Part shown: piece by piece, positions 63,625-64,000 of the stretch | How the letters are laid out: each line of letters begins with the position of its first letter | Position numbering within the stretch: position 1 is the stretch's first letter | Assembly: GCA_964620915.1 (NCBI GenBank) | Contig: CAZUKP010000004.1 | Location: 1-64,000 of the forward strand | Length of the DNA: 64,000 bases | Origin: Hyphomicrobium_A sp964620915 | Lineage (GTDB): Bacteria; Pseudomonadota; Alphaproteobacteria; Rhizobiales; Hyphomicrobiaceae | Direction: 5' to 3' | Translations under genes and position numbers: made by a program | The notes under the pieces: generated by a model | Seen by the model: the letters and a program-made list of their open reading frames with translations, nothing else | Databases searched by the model: none | What the model was told of the DNA's origin: nothing

Positions 63625-64000
63625 GGGGTTTCCGTTTCAGGCTGAGATGTTTCTGGCTTTTTTGCGCGTTGCGCGAGCCACTCTTCGCGAAGCATGGCGA
63701 ACATCAAGGAATCGACGTTTTCCTGGCGCCCATGATCATAAGCGTTGCGGCGCAGCGTCCCTTCGTATGTGAAGCCCAGGGCCTGATAGTTGTAGATTGA
63801 CGGAAAGTTCCGCGCTGTTGGCGTGCCCCAGATTCTTTGACATCCAACATCCTCGAACAAAAAATCAATGATTGCGGCGCGAGTCTCAAGGACCACACCG
63901 CGCCCCCACCAACTGCGATCACCGATTGCAACAGTCAGAAACCCAATTCCATTTGGGCTTACATAGCATCTCTCGTAGCCAATCAGCTTGCGGCTGCCCT
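63621..64000 (-). CDS. GNAT acyltransferase (5' end beyond the window)
   Basis: A partial GNAT protein, RimJ-like. Reading from the right edge it shows LIGYERCYVSPNG, the acetyl-CoA loop VAIGDRSWWGRGVVLETRAA, then NFPSIYNYQALGFTYEGTLR. The frame is open to the right edge, so the start lies outside. The stop overlaps the ACP start. Either a small-molecule acetyltransferase or an acyl-ACP-using relative is possible. Confidence 0.82.
   Translation of the reverse strand, partial: GSRKLIGYERCYVSPNGIGFLTVAIGDRSWWGRGVVLETRAAIIDFLFEDVGCQRIWGTPTARNFPSIYNYQALGFTYEGTLRRNAYDHGRQENVDSLMFAMLREEWLAQRAKKPETSQPETETP

Noticed and set aside
1..64000. tRNA genes, CRISPR arrays, insertion sequences or prophage
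   Set aside because: I looked in the intergenic regions for T-loop sequences, spaced direct repeats, transposase motifs and integrase motifs and found none.

Overview
The window looks like a chromosomal segment of an alphaproteobacterium, most likely of the order Hyphomicrobiales (Hyphomicrobium-like). The evidence is the mix of genes: a CpdR-type receiver, the ftsE-ftsX-YdcF-plsC block, an alphaproteobacterial metXW pair, a phaA/phaB/phaR polyhydroxyalkanoate group, a B12-dependent ribonucleotide reductase, the zur-znuC-znuB order and a CyaC-like redox cyclase. Coding density is high. I see no rRNA, tRNA, CRISPR array or insertion sequence. The sequence is a draft: there is a 10-N gap at the end of phaR and two 100-N gaps inside one repetitive gene.

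Layout. 0-5 kb: a Tat-exported TRAP solute-binding protein, then mobA-mobB and moaA (molybdenum cofactor), and a cpdR-hpt pair. 5-11 kb: ftsE-ftsX-YdcF-plsC, then nrdJ. 11-18.5 kb: hisC-tyrC-chaC on the minus strand, metX-metW on the plus strand, a methyltransferase, gloB and a cupin. 18.6-23.4 kb: a NYN ribonuclease-like protein with a LOTUS-like domain, then phaA/phaB and phaR. 23.5-30.6 kb: a membrane protein, rpmF, mtgA, ispA, an EF-hand lipoprotein, ispG and the zinc-uptake operon zur-znuC-znuB. 30.8-37 kb: a thiolase with altered catalytic motifs, a 1093-residue membrane/coiled-coil protein with a duplicated C-terminal domain, and a secreted von Willebrand A protein. 37-47 kb: a fumarylacetoacetase-family enzyme, a DUF190-crcB fluoride module, a redox cyclase, a DUF2147 protein, a photolyase, a GNAT enzyme, an OPT transporter and small secreted proteins. 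47.4-52 kb: a giant YadA-like repeat adhesin. 52.8-64 kb: a family 25 glycosyltransferase, an MscK-like channel, acs, an ExaC-like aldehyde dehydrogenase with a GAF-HTH regulator, ppa, and an overlapping GNAT/acyl-carrier-protein pair cut by the window edge.

How they work together. Acs and the ExaC-like dehydrogenase would feed acetaldehyde and acetate into acetyl-CoA. phaA/phaB can store that as polyhydroxybutyrate under PhaR control, and ispG/ispA serve isoprenoid synthesis. metX/metW, hisC/tyrC and hpt are housekeeping biosynthesis. Zur/ZnuBC, CrcB/DUF190 and the mechanosensitive channel handle ions and osmotic stress.

The most distinctive items are: (1) the repeat adhesin, whose repeat unit shortens stepwise from about 25-27 to 22, 18 and 16 residues toward the membrane anchor, and whose first assembly gap is flanked by an identical 55-bp overlap that restores the reading frame when merged; (2) the unrecognised 1093-residue protein beside a vWA protein; (3) the heme/[2Fe-2S] adenylate cyclase; and (4) the GAF-HTH regulator without an AAA+ domain, with a perfect-armed palindrome at its 3' end.
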